A DNA stretch of 64,000 nucleotides from Alphaproteobacteria bacterium (GCA_028285105.1 JANQQE010000024.1:186001-250000); one strand, 5' to 3'; shown: positions 44,849 through 54,008, counted from the stretch's first letter. The notes: generated by a model from the sequence alone, not told the origin. Made by a program: numbers and translations.

Positions 44849-46584
44849 GGCATATCACCCGAGCCTTTCGACTGCGATAGCGCTTCGACTCGAGCCTTGC
44901 AGGATTCACTCAGCCACCGATCTTTGGATGCCGCGACACAACCATCGAAAGCCACCATCGCTGCTGCAACATTGCCCGCAACAAGCTCTCGCTCGCCCAT
45001 TGAAAAATGAGCCAACGCTGGATGCTTCTTCGCCAGTTGGTCGAACAATGGAGCTGCTTTTGCGCCTTTTGCCAAGAGATACTCACTCGCCAGCGCCTCC
45101 GGCGAGTCCGATGACATCGACGCTTGTATCGCCCGCGCTCGATCCAATCGACCCGCCCGCCATTCCAGCAAAAACCAACCCAACGTCATCTGCCGTAACT
45201 GGGTCAGTACGTCTCCACGCAGGTGAGAAATGTGTCGGGTTTGCGATGTTGCAAGTTGATCCTTGCGTCGAACCTCCGCCAGCGCGCTTTCGGACTCCTG
45301 CCAATAGTAGAAACTGATACCGGCGAAACCGATCAGAGCAACAAGCATTGCGACTGTAATCACCGTGGCATAAGCATGGCGAACGGCCAGTTTTCGCAAT
45401 ACATACAAGGTTCTGTCTCTCTTGGCGTCGATCGGATCGCCATCGAGATAGCGCTGGATATCTGCCCGCAGTTCTCCGGCGCTTTGGTAGCGGCGCTGCG
45501 GCTCTTTGCTGAGTAGTTTCAATACGATGGTTTGAACTTCATTGTCGATGGGACATCGCCCGGTCTTGCGCACTTTCGCCGATTCGATTGAAATACCGCC
45601 CGCACCCGTCCACGAGCGCGATGGGGGCGTAGGCTCCGTTTCGATGATGTGCCGAAGCACGTCGGCCATCTGCCCCACCACCGGATACGGATATTTGCCG
45701 GTAAGCATTTCGTAAAGGATGACGCCCAGTGCATAGATATCCGTACGGGCGTCGATTTCACTGGAGAGCCCGCGCACTTGTTCCGGACTCATATAAGGCA
45801 GCGTCCCGACGAGTTGCCCGGTCAACGAAACCGGGGATTGGTTGTCGTCACCGACGCTCTTGGCCAACCCGAAATCCAAAATCCGCGGCTCGCCCGATGC
45901 ATCGACAAGTATGTTGCTTGGCTTGAGATCACGATGAATGACACCGTGCTGATGCGCGAACTGGACAGCCGCACAAATTTTTGAAAAAAGTGTGAGTGCG
46001 TCACCCATGGTCAGCGCGTTTTCTCGAACGAAATCCGTCAACGAGAGGCCATCGACAAAGTCCATGGCATAGTACTGACGTCCGTCAGGCGTTTTACCGG
46101 AGTCAAACACGGCGACAATGTTCGGGTGACTCAGACTGGCTGCCAATTCGACTTCGCGCTCGAACCGCAGTCGCGCGCTTCGCGATGCAAATCGGCCATC
46201 GAGCAGAACTTTGAGCGCAACCTTGCGCTTTGTGGACACCTGCAAGGCTTGATACACCACACCTTGCCCACCATGACTCAACTCGTGATCGATTTCATAA
46301 CCGGGAATCGGATCATCCGATCCCAAGGCAAAGCCCGAACTACGGTCAGCCGACATATCCATCGTTTCGGCGCAACCGGCGTCAGCCGCCACCGCTGCGG
46401 GCAAACGCCGCAACTCACGGGCGAGCGATTCTTCCCTGGTAAATCCCTCGTAAAGATCGCGACAGGATGCACATTGATCCAGGTGCGCCTCAACACGATC
46501 AGCCGTATCTGATTCCAGCATCCCTCGGGCGCTTGCCTCAATTTGATCGATGGCAGGGCACTGGGGAGTTGAATGGTCATTCAT
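44845..46584 (-). CDS. Membrane Ser/Thr protein kinase with N-terminal anti-sigma-type zinc finger
   Basis: About 579 residues from the ATG at 46584; a TTG at 46614 overlapping the sigma stop is less likely. Residues ~25-45 contain H-x3-C-x2-C (His34, Cys38, Cys41), the putative zinc-finger of anti-sigma (ZAS/zf-HC2) proteins. Residues ~96-370 are a complete PknB-type kinase: GGQGVV loop, Lys125, HRDLKPSN (217-224), DFG (237-239), [10 protein letters not shown]. One membrane helix (~400-425: [20 protein letters not shown]) follows, then a ~150-residue helical TPR-like outer domain. It sits 23 bp after the ECF sigma gene, so it likely senses an outside cue and controls that sigma factor. Confidence 0.93.
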   Translation of the reverse strand: MNDHSTPQCPAIDQIEASARGMLESDTADRVEAHLDQCASCRDLYEGFTREESLARELRRLPAAVAADAGCAETMDMSADRSSGFALGSDDPIPGYEIDHELSHGGQGVVYQALQVSTKRKVALKVLLDGRFASRSARLRFEREVELAASLSHPNIVAVFDSGKTPDGRQYYAMDFVDGLSLTDFVRENALTMGDALTLFSKICAAVQFAHQHGVIHRDLKPSNILVDASGEPRILDFGLAKSVGDDNQSPVSLTGQLVGTLPYMSPEQVRGLSSEIDARTDIYALGVILYEMLTGKYPYPVVGQMADVLRHIIETEPTPPSRSWTGAGGISIESAKVRKTGRCPIDNEVQTIVLKLLSKEPQRRYQSAGELRADIQRYLDGDPIDAKRDRTLYVLRKLAVRHAYATVITVAMLVALIGFAGISFYYWQESESALAEVRRKDQLATSQTRHISHLRGDVLTQLRQMTLGWFLLEWRAGRLDRARAIQASMSSDSPEALASEYLLAKGAKAAPLFDQLAKKHPALAHFSMGERELVAGNVAAAMVAFDGCVAASKDRWLSESCKARVEALSQSKGSGDMP

Positions 46585-46607
46585 TGTTCGCCACTCCGCC
46601 AATGGGC

Positions 46608-47225
46608 CTACCAATCCCGATCCAGAGATTCCAACATCTCACGCATTTTTTTCATCAACCGGCGTTTCGCCTGAAACACAGCGTCGCGCGAGATACCGAC
46701 TTCAGAAGCAACTTTATCTGCCGGCCATTCGTTCAATACGTAGAGTTCAAATGCACGCATGGTGTGCGGTTCGCATGTCTTGCGCAGTTCATCCAGACAA
46801 CTGTTCAGAACAGCTTGCCTCCATTCGTCTTCCCATGCTTCGGAAATACTGTGGTCGTCGGCAATCTTGTTGACAAACACAGTTGAACCGTCGTTCTCCG
46901 CCACTTGCTGTTCGCGCGGTGCCTTTCGCCATTGGCGACGGACGGAGTTCTTGGCTATTCCGAAAAGCCAACTGCGAAGTCGTCCTTTTTCGCGGGTGTA
47001 CTTGCCGGCAAGGTATGAATCCAGGAATGTCATCAGCGCTTCCTGCGCCGCGTCCATTGCGGTGTCGTGCGACAAACCCAGTCGCTTGCCAAAGGCGACC
47101 AGAACCGGACGATAACGCTGGACAAACGCGCTCCAGGTCACGTCGTTTCCCGCATCCTGCAACCCCAACAACAACTCTGTGTTTGTACGAAGGGTATGCG
47201 GATTCTTGGGATCGTCGATCGGCAT
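46608..47225 (-). CDS. ECF-type RNA polymerase sigma factor
   Basis: About 205 residues from the ATG at 47225. Region 2 is seen as WSAFVQRYRPVLVAFGKRLGL... DAAQEALMTFLDSYLAGKY and RLRSWLFGIAKNSVRRQWRK; region 4 as MRAFELYVLNEWPADKVASEVGISRDAVFQAKRRLMKKM. The frame extends to a GTG at 47390 and includes an ATG at 47378 with a strong GGAG. The added ~50 residues are atypical for the family and AT-rich in codon third positions, so 47225 is preferred. Known: planctomycete ECF groups linked to Ser/Thr kinases. It heads the kinase, prepilin-like and beta-helix operon. Confidence 0.92.
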   Translation of the reverse strand: MPIDDPKNPHTLRTNTELLLGLQDAGNDVTWSAFVQRYRPVLVAFGKRLGLSHDTAMDAAQEALMTFLDSYLAGKYTREKGRLRSWLFGIAKNSVRRQWRKAPREQQVAENDGSTVFVNKIADDHSISEAWEDEWRQAVLNSCLDELRKTCEPHTMRAFELYVLNEWPADKVASEVGISRDAVFQAKRRLMKKMREMLESLDRDW

Positions 47226-47820
47226 TTTTTTATTCCATTGGAGAAATGAACCCAACGCATCCATCGTAACAATAGGACATTTTTGCTTCAATCTTCGTCT
47301 GACTTTACGCCGTAGTCGGGCTGCATCTGCGTTATTATCCGCGCCATTCTCACCGTACGCCTCGTGCCACTGTTGCATTTTTTTCTCCACTCGATTCCGA
47401 CCTGCCGCTCCTTTTCATCTACCAGCGAACGTCGCAGCAACTCGGGGACATTGGGGCCACCCATCGCCAATTGGCGCTTCCGCACGATTGAATAACGACG
47501 TCCAAAGCGCATTGCCATTTGGTTCCGGCAATCTGATCCCAAATTTCAAATTTTGCTGATCTGATACCGGTAACGACTCAATGGCGGGGTCCGGGCTTCT
47601 AAACCAACGACCCGGTAACCAACTCGCCTGATTTGGCGTTTACACAGCTCGCGGGCCTGTCAGTCGGCATCTTCAGATTTTTTCTTTCCAGCGCGTCAGA
47701 TCGGCGGGCCGAGTTGGCAAGACCGGTTGTTGCGATGATCGGTCCACGGAACAACGAGCGGCAACCGTGGCTGAGACTGATTTGAAATCTTTGGTCAATA
47801 CCGCTCGTGGAGATACAGAT
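47226..47820. other. Divergent intergenic region between sigma factor and small lipoprotein genes
   Basis: About 595 bp (440 bp if the sigma gene starts at 47378). No further gene was seen. It must hold the promoters of both directions. Notable are short inverted repeats (CCACGG at 47744-47749 and CCGTGG at 47765-47770) and a block at 47675-47702 that recurs upstream of the Kazal-repeat gene. No consensus ECF promoter with correct spacing could be called by eye. Confidence 0.5.
47675..47702 (+). promoter_or_regulatory. Shared upstream block, copy 1
   Basis: A T-rich run followed by CCAGCGCGTCAGATC, 118 bp before the small lipoprotein ATG. Matches copy 2 at 48208-48234, including the T-run and CCAGCGC-x-TCAGATC. 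Possible common promoter or leader element. Confidence 0.45.
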
Positions 47821-48036
47821 ATGGAAACCAGAACACGAACGAACTTTTTGGGAATGGTTGTGATGCTTGCTGTCGGAATGATCCTCATCGTTGGAACCGG
47901 GTGCGATTTGTACGACTTCGCAGACTTTGGATATTACGATTCCGGTTTTGACTCCTGGGGCTATTACGATAGCGGGTTTGATGCCTGGGCGGATGACAGG
48001 ATCAGCACATTTGCAAGTGACTTTATCATCTATTGA
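47821..48036 (+). CDS. Small lipoprotein with tandem Tyr-Asp-rich repeats
   Basis: 71 residues. The ATG at 47821 has GGAG 8 nt upstream; an upstream in-frame ATG at 47767 lacks this. Lipoprotein signal METRTRTNFLGMVVMLAVGMILIVGTGC, lipobox GTGC. The mature part has two imperfect 10-residue repeats, GYYDSGFDSW and GYYDSGFDAW, rich in Tyr, Asp, Gly and Trp. No family recognised. A perfect terminator follows at 48106-48151, so it is a single-gene transcript. Its position opposite the ECF sigma gene makes it a candidate regulon member. Confidence 0.75.
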   Translation: METRTRTNFLGMVVMLAVGMILIVGTGCDLYDFADFGYYDSGFDSWGYYDSGFDAWADDRISTFASDFIIY

Positions 48037-48105
48037 CTGAATCGTTCAAATCGAGGGGTTGACCGTTCTGACAAACCGAGACTCCTTCATACCCTTTGGC
48101 AGTCG

Positions 48106-48151
48106 GCGTCGATGGTCTTCACTCTCCCTGAAGACCATCGACGCATTTTTT
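48106..48151 (+). terminator. Strong rho-independent terminator
   Basis: A perfect 16-bp stem (48106-48121 with 48129-48144) around a 7-nt loop is followed by ATTTTTT. It ends the small lipoprotein transcript, 70 bp after its stop codon. Confidence 0.9.
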
Positions 48152-48207
48152 ATGCGCTGAGACCGACTCTGTCATTGGCGGACGATCGTTCCCAGAGCTT
48201 CCGTTCC

Positions 48208-48234
48208 AAATTTTTTTCGGCCAGCGCCTCAGAT
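48208..48234 (+). promoter_or_regulatory. Shared upstream block, copy 2
   Basis: A T-rich run followed by CCAGCGCCTCAGATC, 110 bp before the Kazal-repeat gene ATG. Counterpart of copy 1 at 47675-47702, at almost the same distance from its gene, just downstream of the terminator. The gap 48037-48344 holds nothing else recognised. Confidence 0.45.
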
Positions 48235-48344
48235 CCCGTTCGCTTGATGGCAATGCAATTTAAGCGAGGCGCGATGTGGCTGCGTCGCCAAGAGTTAGGA
48301 ATGTTACGGGTCACCACCCCAAACCGATGGCAAGGAGATACACG

Positions 48345-50759
48345 ATGTGTAGAAATTCATTAACCGCGTATGAACACCCTAGGTCCTGTCGATTGTTCGT
48401 TGCATTGTTTGCGTCGTGTTGGGCGCTGGGGACGGTTGGGTGCAAAACAATGCCGCTCTCAAATGAAGAGGACCGTACCGAAACACAGTCGAGTGTCGGC
48501 TCGGACGAAACAGCCGAAACCTCTTCCGTCGGTGCCGAGTCGGGTCAGGACGGAGAATCCGAAATTGCGTTTGGCAATGAAAGCGAAACCCAATCTGCCG
48601 GTGTAATTTCGATGCAAGGTGAGCAAGAAGCGGCGTTGCCGGAAGAATCGCTGAAACGCACATTCAAGAAGATAACCGTTTTGAACAGTCAGGAACGGAT
48701 TGGATTGCTTCTGGAACATGGGCTGCCGAAAGCACCAAGCCAGGTCAGAGCGTCGCCGAACGGAGACGAGGTTCGGCAGGTCATGCTTCGATTCGTGAAC
48801 AACGAACCCGAAGCCACACACTTCCGCGTCGAGCAGTCGGTCGATGGTGGAGAATTCGAGAAAATCATTGAGTTGGACGAGGAAGCATTTGCCCGCAATC
48901 CGCAAATCGCCACAGGTCGCGATTTTGTCCATCTGGTTGAAACCGAAACCACGTTCACCAACGTCAACATTCTAAAAAAAGACCGCAGGCGAATTTCAGT
49001 TGGGTTCGGCAGGCTTCGGCCTGGCGTCGAGTACTGTTTTCGTGTTCGCGCCCTTGAAGGTGCCAGGGTTTCAAGATCAAGCGACGTCGCCTGCGTTACG
49101 CTGTCGCGCGGAATGGACGGGTGCACCGATAGCAACGACTGCGACGACGGCGAATTCTGTTACGTCGAATGTGGAGAAAACGCAGGGACTTGCGAACCGC
49201 ATGCCGGAACGCTCTGTACGACACTTTACGATCCGGTTTGCGGTTGCGATGGCCAAACGTACAGCAATGTTTGCTTTGCGGCTGCAAGGTTGGTGGAGGT
49301 TGCCCATGAGGGGACTTGCGCTACTTCCTGTCTAAACAATTCGAATTGCGCGGAAGATGAATTCTGCCAATTCGATTTTGCGGCCTGCGGCGGCGAAGGC
49401 ACTTGTCGGCGCGCTGAAGAAACCTGCGACGGACCGTTCAGTCCGGTGTGTGGTTGCGACGGTCGTACTTATCAGAGTAAATGCCTGGCGCAAGCTGCTG
49501 GCATGTCGGTTGCGTACAACGGAATATGCGAAGCCATTTGCATCGACGATACCGACTGCGCAACTGGCGAATTCTGTAATGCGATCGGTGAATGTCTTTC
49601 CACCAATTGCACCGACAACACCGACTGCGGTTTTGGACGAACTTGCGTTTCCGCGCCTGGCGAATGCGGAGGAGGTGGAACTTGCGAAGTGACACCCGAA
49701 TTGTGCCCGACTTTTTACGATCCAGTGTGCGGATGCGATGGAAACACTTATTCCAACGCCTGCTTCGGTCAGATGGCCGGCGCATCAATGGCCCACAGTG
49801 GTGCCTGCCAATCCGGCTGCACAAGCGATGCTCACTGCGATGAAGATGAGTTCTGCTCATTTCCAACTGGAACGTGTGGCGGGGAAGGTTCATGTGCGCC
49901 CACCGGTAATCTTTGCCCCCAGAATTACGACCCGGTCTGCGGATGCGATGGCAATACCTACAGCAATGCGTGCAGCGCCCGATCGTCCGGCGCCGCAGTG
50001 GAACATGCCGGACCATGCGAATCCGTTTGCAGCGGCGACAGTGATTGCGATGACGGTAATCCATGCACCGAAGATACGTGTCAGTCCAATGGCGAGTGCT
50101 CGAACACTCCGTTTAGTTGTGACGATGGTGATGAATGCACGATCAATTACTGTGACCCCGAGGTTGGCTGCGTGGCTGAGCCAACCGATTGCGACGAGAG
50201 TACTTTTCAGACATCCAATTCCGGGCGGGTGACCGTCGGAAGCAGTTGGAATCCGGTGTTGACGCCCGGAGCGCACAACGTGTTCGGTGACTTTGGACAA
50301 GTTGGTGCCGTGTTTGACGACGAGGCTGACTTCGTCGTCAATGTTGTCGAGGGTAACAATAACCTTCCGTATCCGCTCGCTCCGACCGTAGACATCTTTG
50401 GTGGCTGGACACTACAAAGCGGACGGGGTTATGCATCCGGTAGTCGATTCATCGTCTGGAGCCTCTTGGAAGGCGGAAGTCAGTTTGTCGCCGTGCATTT
50501 CAGCATGAACGCCAACTACGAACTGACACCCACGCTAATGTTAGCCGGTGACTTCACGCAACCGTACGGGGTCGTCATGCAAACCAGTCAGTTTTCAGGT
50601 TGGTCGATTGAAGATGGCCTAACGCCGGAAAGCGATTCTCCCGGCTTCTTACGCGGATGGGTGAGCGGCACACCGTTCTTCCAGGATCCCAGCGGTTGGA
50701 ACACTGTATGGAGCAGCCCGCTGACTTTCGAATTCGATGTGCTGATGTACGACGACTAG
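48345..50759 (+). CDS. Lipoprotein with FN3-like domain and four Kazal-type inhibitor domains
   Basis: About 804 residues. AAGGAG lies 7 nt before the ATG at 48345. Lipoprotein signal ends ALGTVGC (Cys near 33), followed by an acidic Ser/Glu-rich linker to ~100. Residues ~135-260 resemble a fibronectin type III domain (FRVEQSVDGGEFEKI; GVEYCFRVRALEG). Then Cys-rich units alternate with four Kazal-like domains with CGCDGxTYxxxC at about residues 297, 367, 461 and 530. A DC-rich segment (CDDGNPCTEDTC) and a C-terminal ~200-residue beta-rich domain follow. Known: Kazal domains inhibit serine proteases; no reactive-site specificity can be inferred. Likely an outer-surface protein, possibly protease-protective. 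Confidence 0.88.
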   Translation: MCRNSLTAYEHPRSCRLFVALFASCWALGTVGCKTMPLSNEEDRTETQSSVGSDETAETSSVGAESGQDGESEIAFGNESETQSAGVISMQGEQEAALPEESLKRTFKKITVLNSQERIGLLLEHGLPKAPSQVRASPNGDEVRQVMLRFVNNEPEATHFRVEQSVDGGEFEKIIELDEEAFARNPQIATGRDFVHLVETETTFTNVNILKKDRRRISVGFGRLRPGVEYCFRVRALEGARVSRSSDVACVTLSRGMDGCTDSNDCDDGEFCYVECGENAGTCEPHAGTLCTTLYDPVCGCDGQTYSNVCFAAARLVEVAHEGTCATSCLNNSNCAEDEFCQFDFAACGGEGTCRRAEETCDGPFSPVCGCDGRTYQSKCLAQAAGMSVAYNGICEAICIDDTDCATGEFCNAIGECLSTNCTDNTDCGFGRTCVSAPGECGGGGTCEVTPELCPTFYDPVCGCDGNTYSNACFGQMAGASMAHSGACQSGCTSDAHCDEDEFCSFPTGTCGGEGSCAPTGNLCPQNYDPVCGCDGNTYSNACSARSSGAAVEHAGPCESVCSGDSDCDDGNPCTEDTCQSNGECSNTPFSCDDGDECTINYCDPEVGCVAEPTDCDESTFQTSNSGRVTVGSSWNPVLTPGAHNVFGDFGQVGAVFDDEADFVVNVVEGNNNLPYPLAPTVDIFGGWTLQSGRGYASGSRFIVWSLLEGGSQFVAVHFSMNANYELTPTLMLAGDFTQPYGVVMQTSQFSGWSIEDGLTPESDSPGFLRGWVSGTPFFQDPSGWNTVWSSPLTFEFDVLMYDD

Positions 50760-51108
50760 CATTGGAAGTTGGCTCAGGTGAAATCCAAATTAATTTAGCA
50801 CAGGGGCGTCAAACGTTCGCATCCATAGGAATGGTTGCAACGAATGGCGCCCCTTTCTTGCCTGTCGTTCCTGAACAAATTGAATCAAATCGTGTGGAGA
50901 TCAGGTGATTGCTTCGCAATTTCAAAGATGAATACTTGCAACTTGCCGGATTCGATTCGAGCCTTTCAGATGCATGCCGTTCCGACGGAATAAGCTATAG
51001 CCTGTCTCCAGATTGAAGCGTCGACAAATCCTGCCACGTCGAAAATTCCGTTTGATTGCCCGATCCATGAGAAACTGCATCACGACAAATCGATTCTCTT
51101 GAGCATTC
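50760..51108. other. Convergent intergenic region with no gene seen
   Basis: About 350 bp between the Kazal-repeat gene and the convergent CPBP gene. It contains the long hairpin at 50802-50859. The rest (50860-51108) shows no gene or other recognised element. Confidence 0.6.
50802..50859 (+). terminator. Long imperfect hairpin downstream of Kazal-repeat gene
   Basis: AGGGGCG (50802-50808) pairs with CGCCCCT (50848-50854). An inner CGTT-GC-CCAT helix pairs with ATGG-GC-ACG, and TTCTT follows. Probable terminator for the Kazal-repeat gene. Confidence 0.6.
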
Positions 51109-52011
51109 TTAGCACTGTAGTTCCAGCGTTACCCACAATAACGTCTTGGCGTTAAAAATCGCGTGGGCGACAATCGGGCCGACCAGCGAACCTCTTCTTT
51201 CGTAGATGATTCCCAGGATGATCCCGAATGCGGTGATGGCCGGGATGACTTGCGGTTGATCACTGTGAGCGATTCCGAACAGGATGCTTGCTGCGACGAT
51301 CACCATCCAGCGACTCTTGACCCATTTCAACAGGATCGTCTGAAGGATGCCGCGGAAAAAAAACTCTTCGGCGATGGGGGTGATGATCGCTGCGCCGGCC
51401 CACATGAGCGGACGCATCCAGTCCGGTTGATCCGGCGAAGTCATCAGCCCGATCACTCGATGGGCGGGAAACTCGTACTCCGGGTCGAAATACAGCATCA
51501 ACCACTGGGTTGCGTACAAGATCCCCTGACAAATCGCCAGTGCGGCCAACGCCCCGAAAAAGCCTGCCGCGATGTCGCCCCCGATGCGCTTTCGACCGAG
51601 AACGAACGTGTCGCCCTTGTGGCTTGCGAACTTTGAACCGATCCAATAGGTGGCGAAAAGTGTACAAACGGTGGCGGTGTTCTGGGCCAAAGCGAGGACG
51701 GCATGCACTTTCGGGTTATCGGCGTTTTCAAGATCGATGCCTTCGTAGAGGCGGCTGAACAGTGTGACGGAAATCGATTGCACAATCGCCAGGACGAGGA
51801 TCGGCAGCAGCACCAACTCGGGCGGAATGCGATCGCTGCGGGCTGGTGCGAACGCGACGAGGGGACTCGCCCGGTGGTTGCGGACGAGTTGCACCAACAG
51901 CCAAAGGCAGACCGCACTGCCGAAGCCGATCAACACCCAATTGGTGCGGTCGAGAATTAGCGTCATGTCTGCTAATAGATGCAATGAATTGAACTCGAAT
52001 TCGTCGTTCAC
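51109..52011 (-). CDS. CPBP-family intramembrane metalloprotease
   Basis: 300 residues with about eight hydrophobic segments. The start is taken as the GTG at 52011; an internal ATG at 51966 lacks a ribosome binding site. The three CPBP (Abi/CAAX protease) motifs are intact: EEFFFRG (EExxxR), FGIAHS (FxxxH) and HAIFNAK (HxxxN). Known for the family: glutamate-type intramembrane proteases such as Rce1, and bacterial members of uncertain substrate. It is 71 bp from divergent trpC. Its C-terminal third is duplicated as a decayed copy at 8952-9240. Confidence 0.9.
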   Translation of the reverse strand: MNDEFEFNSLHLLADMTLILDRTNWVLIGFGSAVCLWLLVQLVRNHRASPLVAFAPARSDRIPPELVLLPILVLAIVQSISVTLFSRLYEGIDLENADNPKVHAVLALAQNTATVCTLFATYWIGSKFASHKGDTFVLGRKRIGGDIAAGFFGALAALAICQGILYATQWLMLYFDPEYEFPAHRVIGLMTSPDQPDWMRPLMWAGAAIITPIAEEFFFRGILQTILLKWVKSRWMVIVAASILFGIAHSDQPQVIPAITAFGIILGIIYERRGSLVGPIVAHAIFNAKTLLWVTLELQC

Positions 52012-52082
52012 TACACTCGCCTGGACGATGAGTCGAAATCGTCGCCACAGAATCCAAAGTCAATTGGTTTCGGGAGCCCCCG

Positions 52083-52889
52083 TTGAATAACATATTGCAG
52101 CAAATCGTCGCCGACAAACGCATCGAGGTCGAGCGGCAAAAGTCGCAAACGCCCCATGCCGATGTCGTTGCTGAGGCTCGATCCACAAATCCCCCGCGCG
52201 ATTTCAAAGCCGCCCTCACGCAACCCACGCCTGCCGGCATTCATCTAATCGCCGAGATCAAACGCAAGTCACCGTCAGCTGGCGTGATTCGCGATTCGTT
52301 CGACCCCGCACGCATCGCCGAAGTCTATCAGAGCGCCGGCGCTTCGGCGATCAGCATTTTGACCGATGAGAAATACTTCGACGGAAGGCTCGAGTACATC
52401 GACGAGGTTCGCAAGGTGACGGATTTGCCACTGCTGCGCAAGGACTTCACCATCGATGCGTATCAAATCGCCCAGGCCAGGGTGGCTGGCGCCGATGCGA
52501 TTCTGCTCATCGCCGAAGTTCTGTCGCCAGTAGAAATCGCGGAATTCGCAAACATCGCAGCCGACTTCGGACTTTCTGCGTTGGTCGAAGCGCACAACGA
52601 AAAGGAATTGCAAGGTGTGCTGGATGTGTTCGCGGCGAGTTTTCCAGCAAACGTCATCATCGGGATCAACAACCGCGACCTGACGATTCAAAAGACCGAC
52701 ATCGCCACGACGGCGCAGCTGGCGAAGATGCTGGATGCATCGATGACAATCGTATCCGAAAGCGGTATCCACACGCGCGATGACGTCATCAATGTGCAAC
52801 AAGCCGGCGCGCAAGCGATTCTTGTCGGAGAGTCAATTTTGAAGGCCGAAGACATAAATGGGAAGGTCAATGAATTGCTGGGGGTGTAA
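52083..52889 (+). CDS. trpC: Indole-3-glycerol phosphate synthase
   Basis: 268 residues, complete. Catalyses ring closure of CdRP to indole-3-glycerol phosphate in tryptophan synthesis. Family features in order: ILQQIVADKRIEVERQK, IAEIKRKSPSAGVI (catalytic Lys), SILTDEKYFDG, LPLLRKDFTIDAYQI (Lys), ADAILLIAEVL, GINNRDL and ESGIHTRDD. The start is a TTG with GGGAG 6 nt upstream. No other trp gene is adjacent, so the trp pathway is dispersed. Convergent with nifS, 6 bp between stops. Confidence 0.96.
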   Translation: MNNILQQIVADKRIEVERQKSQTPHADVVAEARSTNPPRDFKAALTQPTPAGIHLIAEIKRKSPSAGVIRDSFDPARIAEVYQSAGASAISILTDEKYFDGRLEYIDEVRKVTDLPLLRKDFTIDAYQIAQARVAGADAILLIAEVLSPVEIAEFANIAADFGLSALVEAHNEKELQGVLDVFAASFPANVIIGINNRDLTIQKTDIATTAQLAKMLDASMTIVSESGIHTRDDVINVQQAGAQAILVGESILKAEDINGKVNELLGV

Positions 52890-52895
52890 TTCGCA

Positions 52896-53999
52896 TCATT
52901 GCGCCGCGCTGACAATCATCTTCGCGGCGCGTTCGACTTCTTCGTTGGTGGTGTGGCGTCCCAGGCTGAAACGAACGGTGCCCAGCGCCAACTCTTGTGA
53001 CACGCCCATCGCCGAAAGCACTGGTGATACGAACGGCTTATCGCCGTGGCATGCCGCCCCTGCACTTGCGCAGATTTCCGGGGTTTTGGCCAGCACTTCC
53101 GCTCCGGTCTTGCCAACAAACGCGACGCTTAATGTACCGGGTAAACGATGCTTGGGGTGGCCATGAACGACGACGGTATCGCCCAATTCGCTTTGCAGCG
53201 TTGCTTGTAGTCTGTCGCGCTGCTGCCGTGTCTTTTCGCCTGACCGATCCGATTGCACCAATTCCGCCGCTTTTCCCAAAGCAACGATGTTCGCTACAGG
53301 TTCTGTTCCTGCCCGGCGGCCTTGTTCGTGACCCGCACCGTGAACGAGCGGTTCCAGCCTGATGCCTTCGCGAATGAACATCGCCCCGATGCCCTGCGGT
53401 GCATAGCACTTATGCCCCGCAAGCGTAAGCAGATCGACACCCAACTCGCGGGCATTGACTGGAATCTTCCCGACGGCTTGCGCGGCATCGGTGTGCATCC
53501 ACACGCCGGCATCGCTTGCGATTTCGGCAATCGGCTGAATCGTCCCGACTTCGTTGTTGGCCAGCATGATTGAAACAAGAATTGTGTCGGGTCGAATCGC
53601 CGCGCGAACTTCATCCGGATCGACCATGCAATTCGAGTCCACGCCAACGCGCGTGATTTCGAATCCGAATTTTTCGAGGAACGCACACGCATTCAAAATC
53701 GCCGGATGCTCAACGACCGAGGTGACGATGTGGCGGCCCTTATCCATTTGGGCCCATGCCGCACCTTTGATCGCGTGGTTGCACCCTTCCGACCCGCCTG
53801 AATTGAAGATGATCTCGCCGTCGCTCACACCCAGCATCGACGCGACCTGCGATCGTGCGCTGTCGACTGCCGCCCGCATCGCCCTGCCAGGTGCATGCGG
53901 ACTTGATGGGTTACCGTGATGCTCAAACAGATAAGGCGTCATCGCTTCGGCGACGGCTGGGTCGGTCGGTGTCGATGAATTGTGATCGAAGTGAATCAA
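52896..53999 (-). CDS. Cysteine desulfurase (NifS/IscS family)
   Basis: 367 residues. PLP enzyme that removes sulfur from cysteine for Fe-S clusters and thio-modification. Visible: N-terminal FDHNSSTPTDPAVAEAM, HTDAAQAVGKIPV, PLP Lys in LAGHKCYAPQGIGAMF, and the catalytic loop Cys region EICASAGAACHG. The start is TTG at 53999 with AAGGGGG upstream, 9 bp after the ftsY stop, so it is the last gene of the ribH-nusB-ftsY operon. No iscU/sufU follows. It is shorter than E. coli IscS (404), as usual for NifS-like desulfurases. Confidence 0.94.
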   Translation of the reverse strand: MIHFDHNSSTPTDPAVAEAMTPYLFEHHGNPSSPHAPGRAMRAAVDSARSQVASMLGVSDGEIIFNSGGSEGCNHAIKGAAWAQMDKGRHIVTSVVEHPAILNACAFLEKFGFEITRVGVDSNCMVDPDEVRAAIRPDTILVSIMLANNEVGTIQPIAEIASDAGVWMHTDAAQAVGKIPVNARELGVDLLTLAGHKCYAPQGIGAMFIREGIRLEPLVHGAGHEQGRRAGTEPVANIVALGKAAELVQSDRSGEKTRQQRDRLQATLQSELGDTVVVHGHPKHRLPGTLSVAFVGKTGAEVLAKTPEICASAGAACHGDKPFVSPVLSAMGVSQELALGTVRFSLGRHTTNEEVERAAKMIVSAAQ

Positions 54000-54008
54000 C
54001 GCGCCCCC

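Noticed and set aside
47400-47540. GGAAC box as an ECF-type -35 for the sigma gene
   Set aside because: A GGAAC exists on the minus strand (about 47526), but the nearest CGTC lies too far for the usual 16-17 bp spacing.
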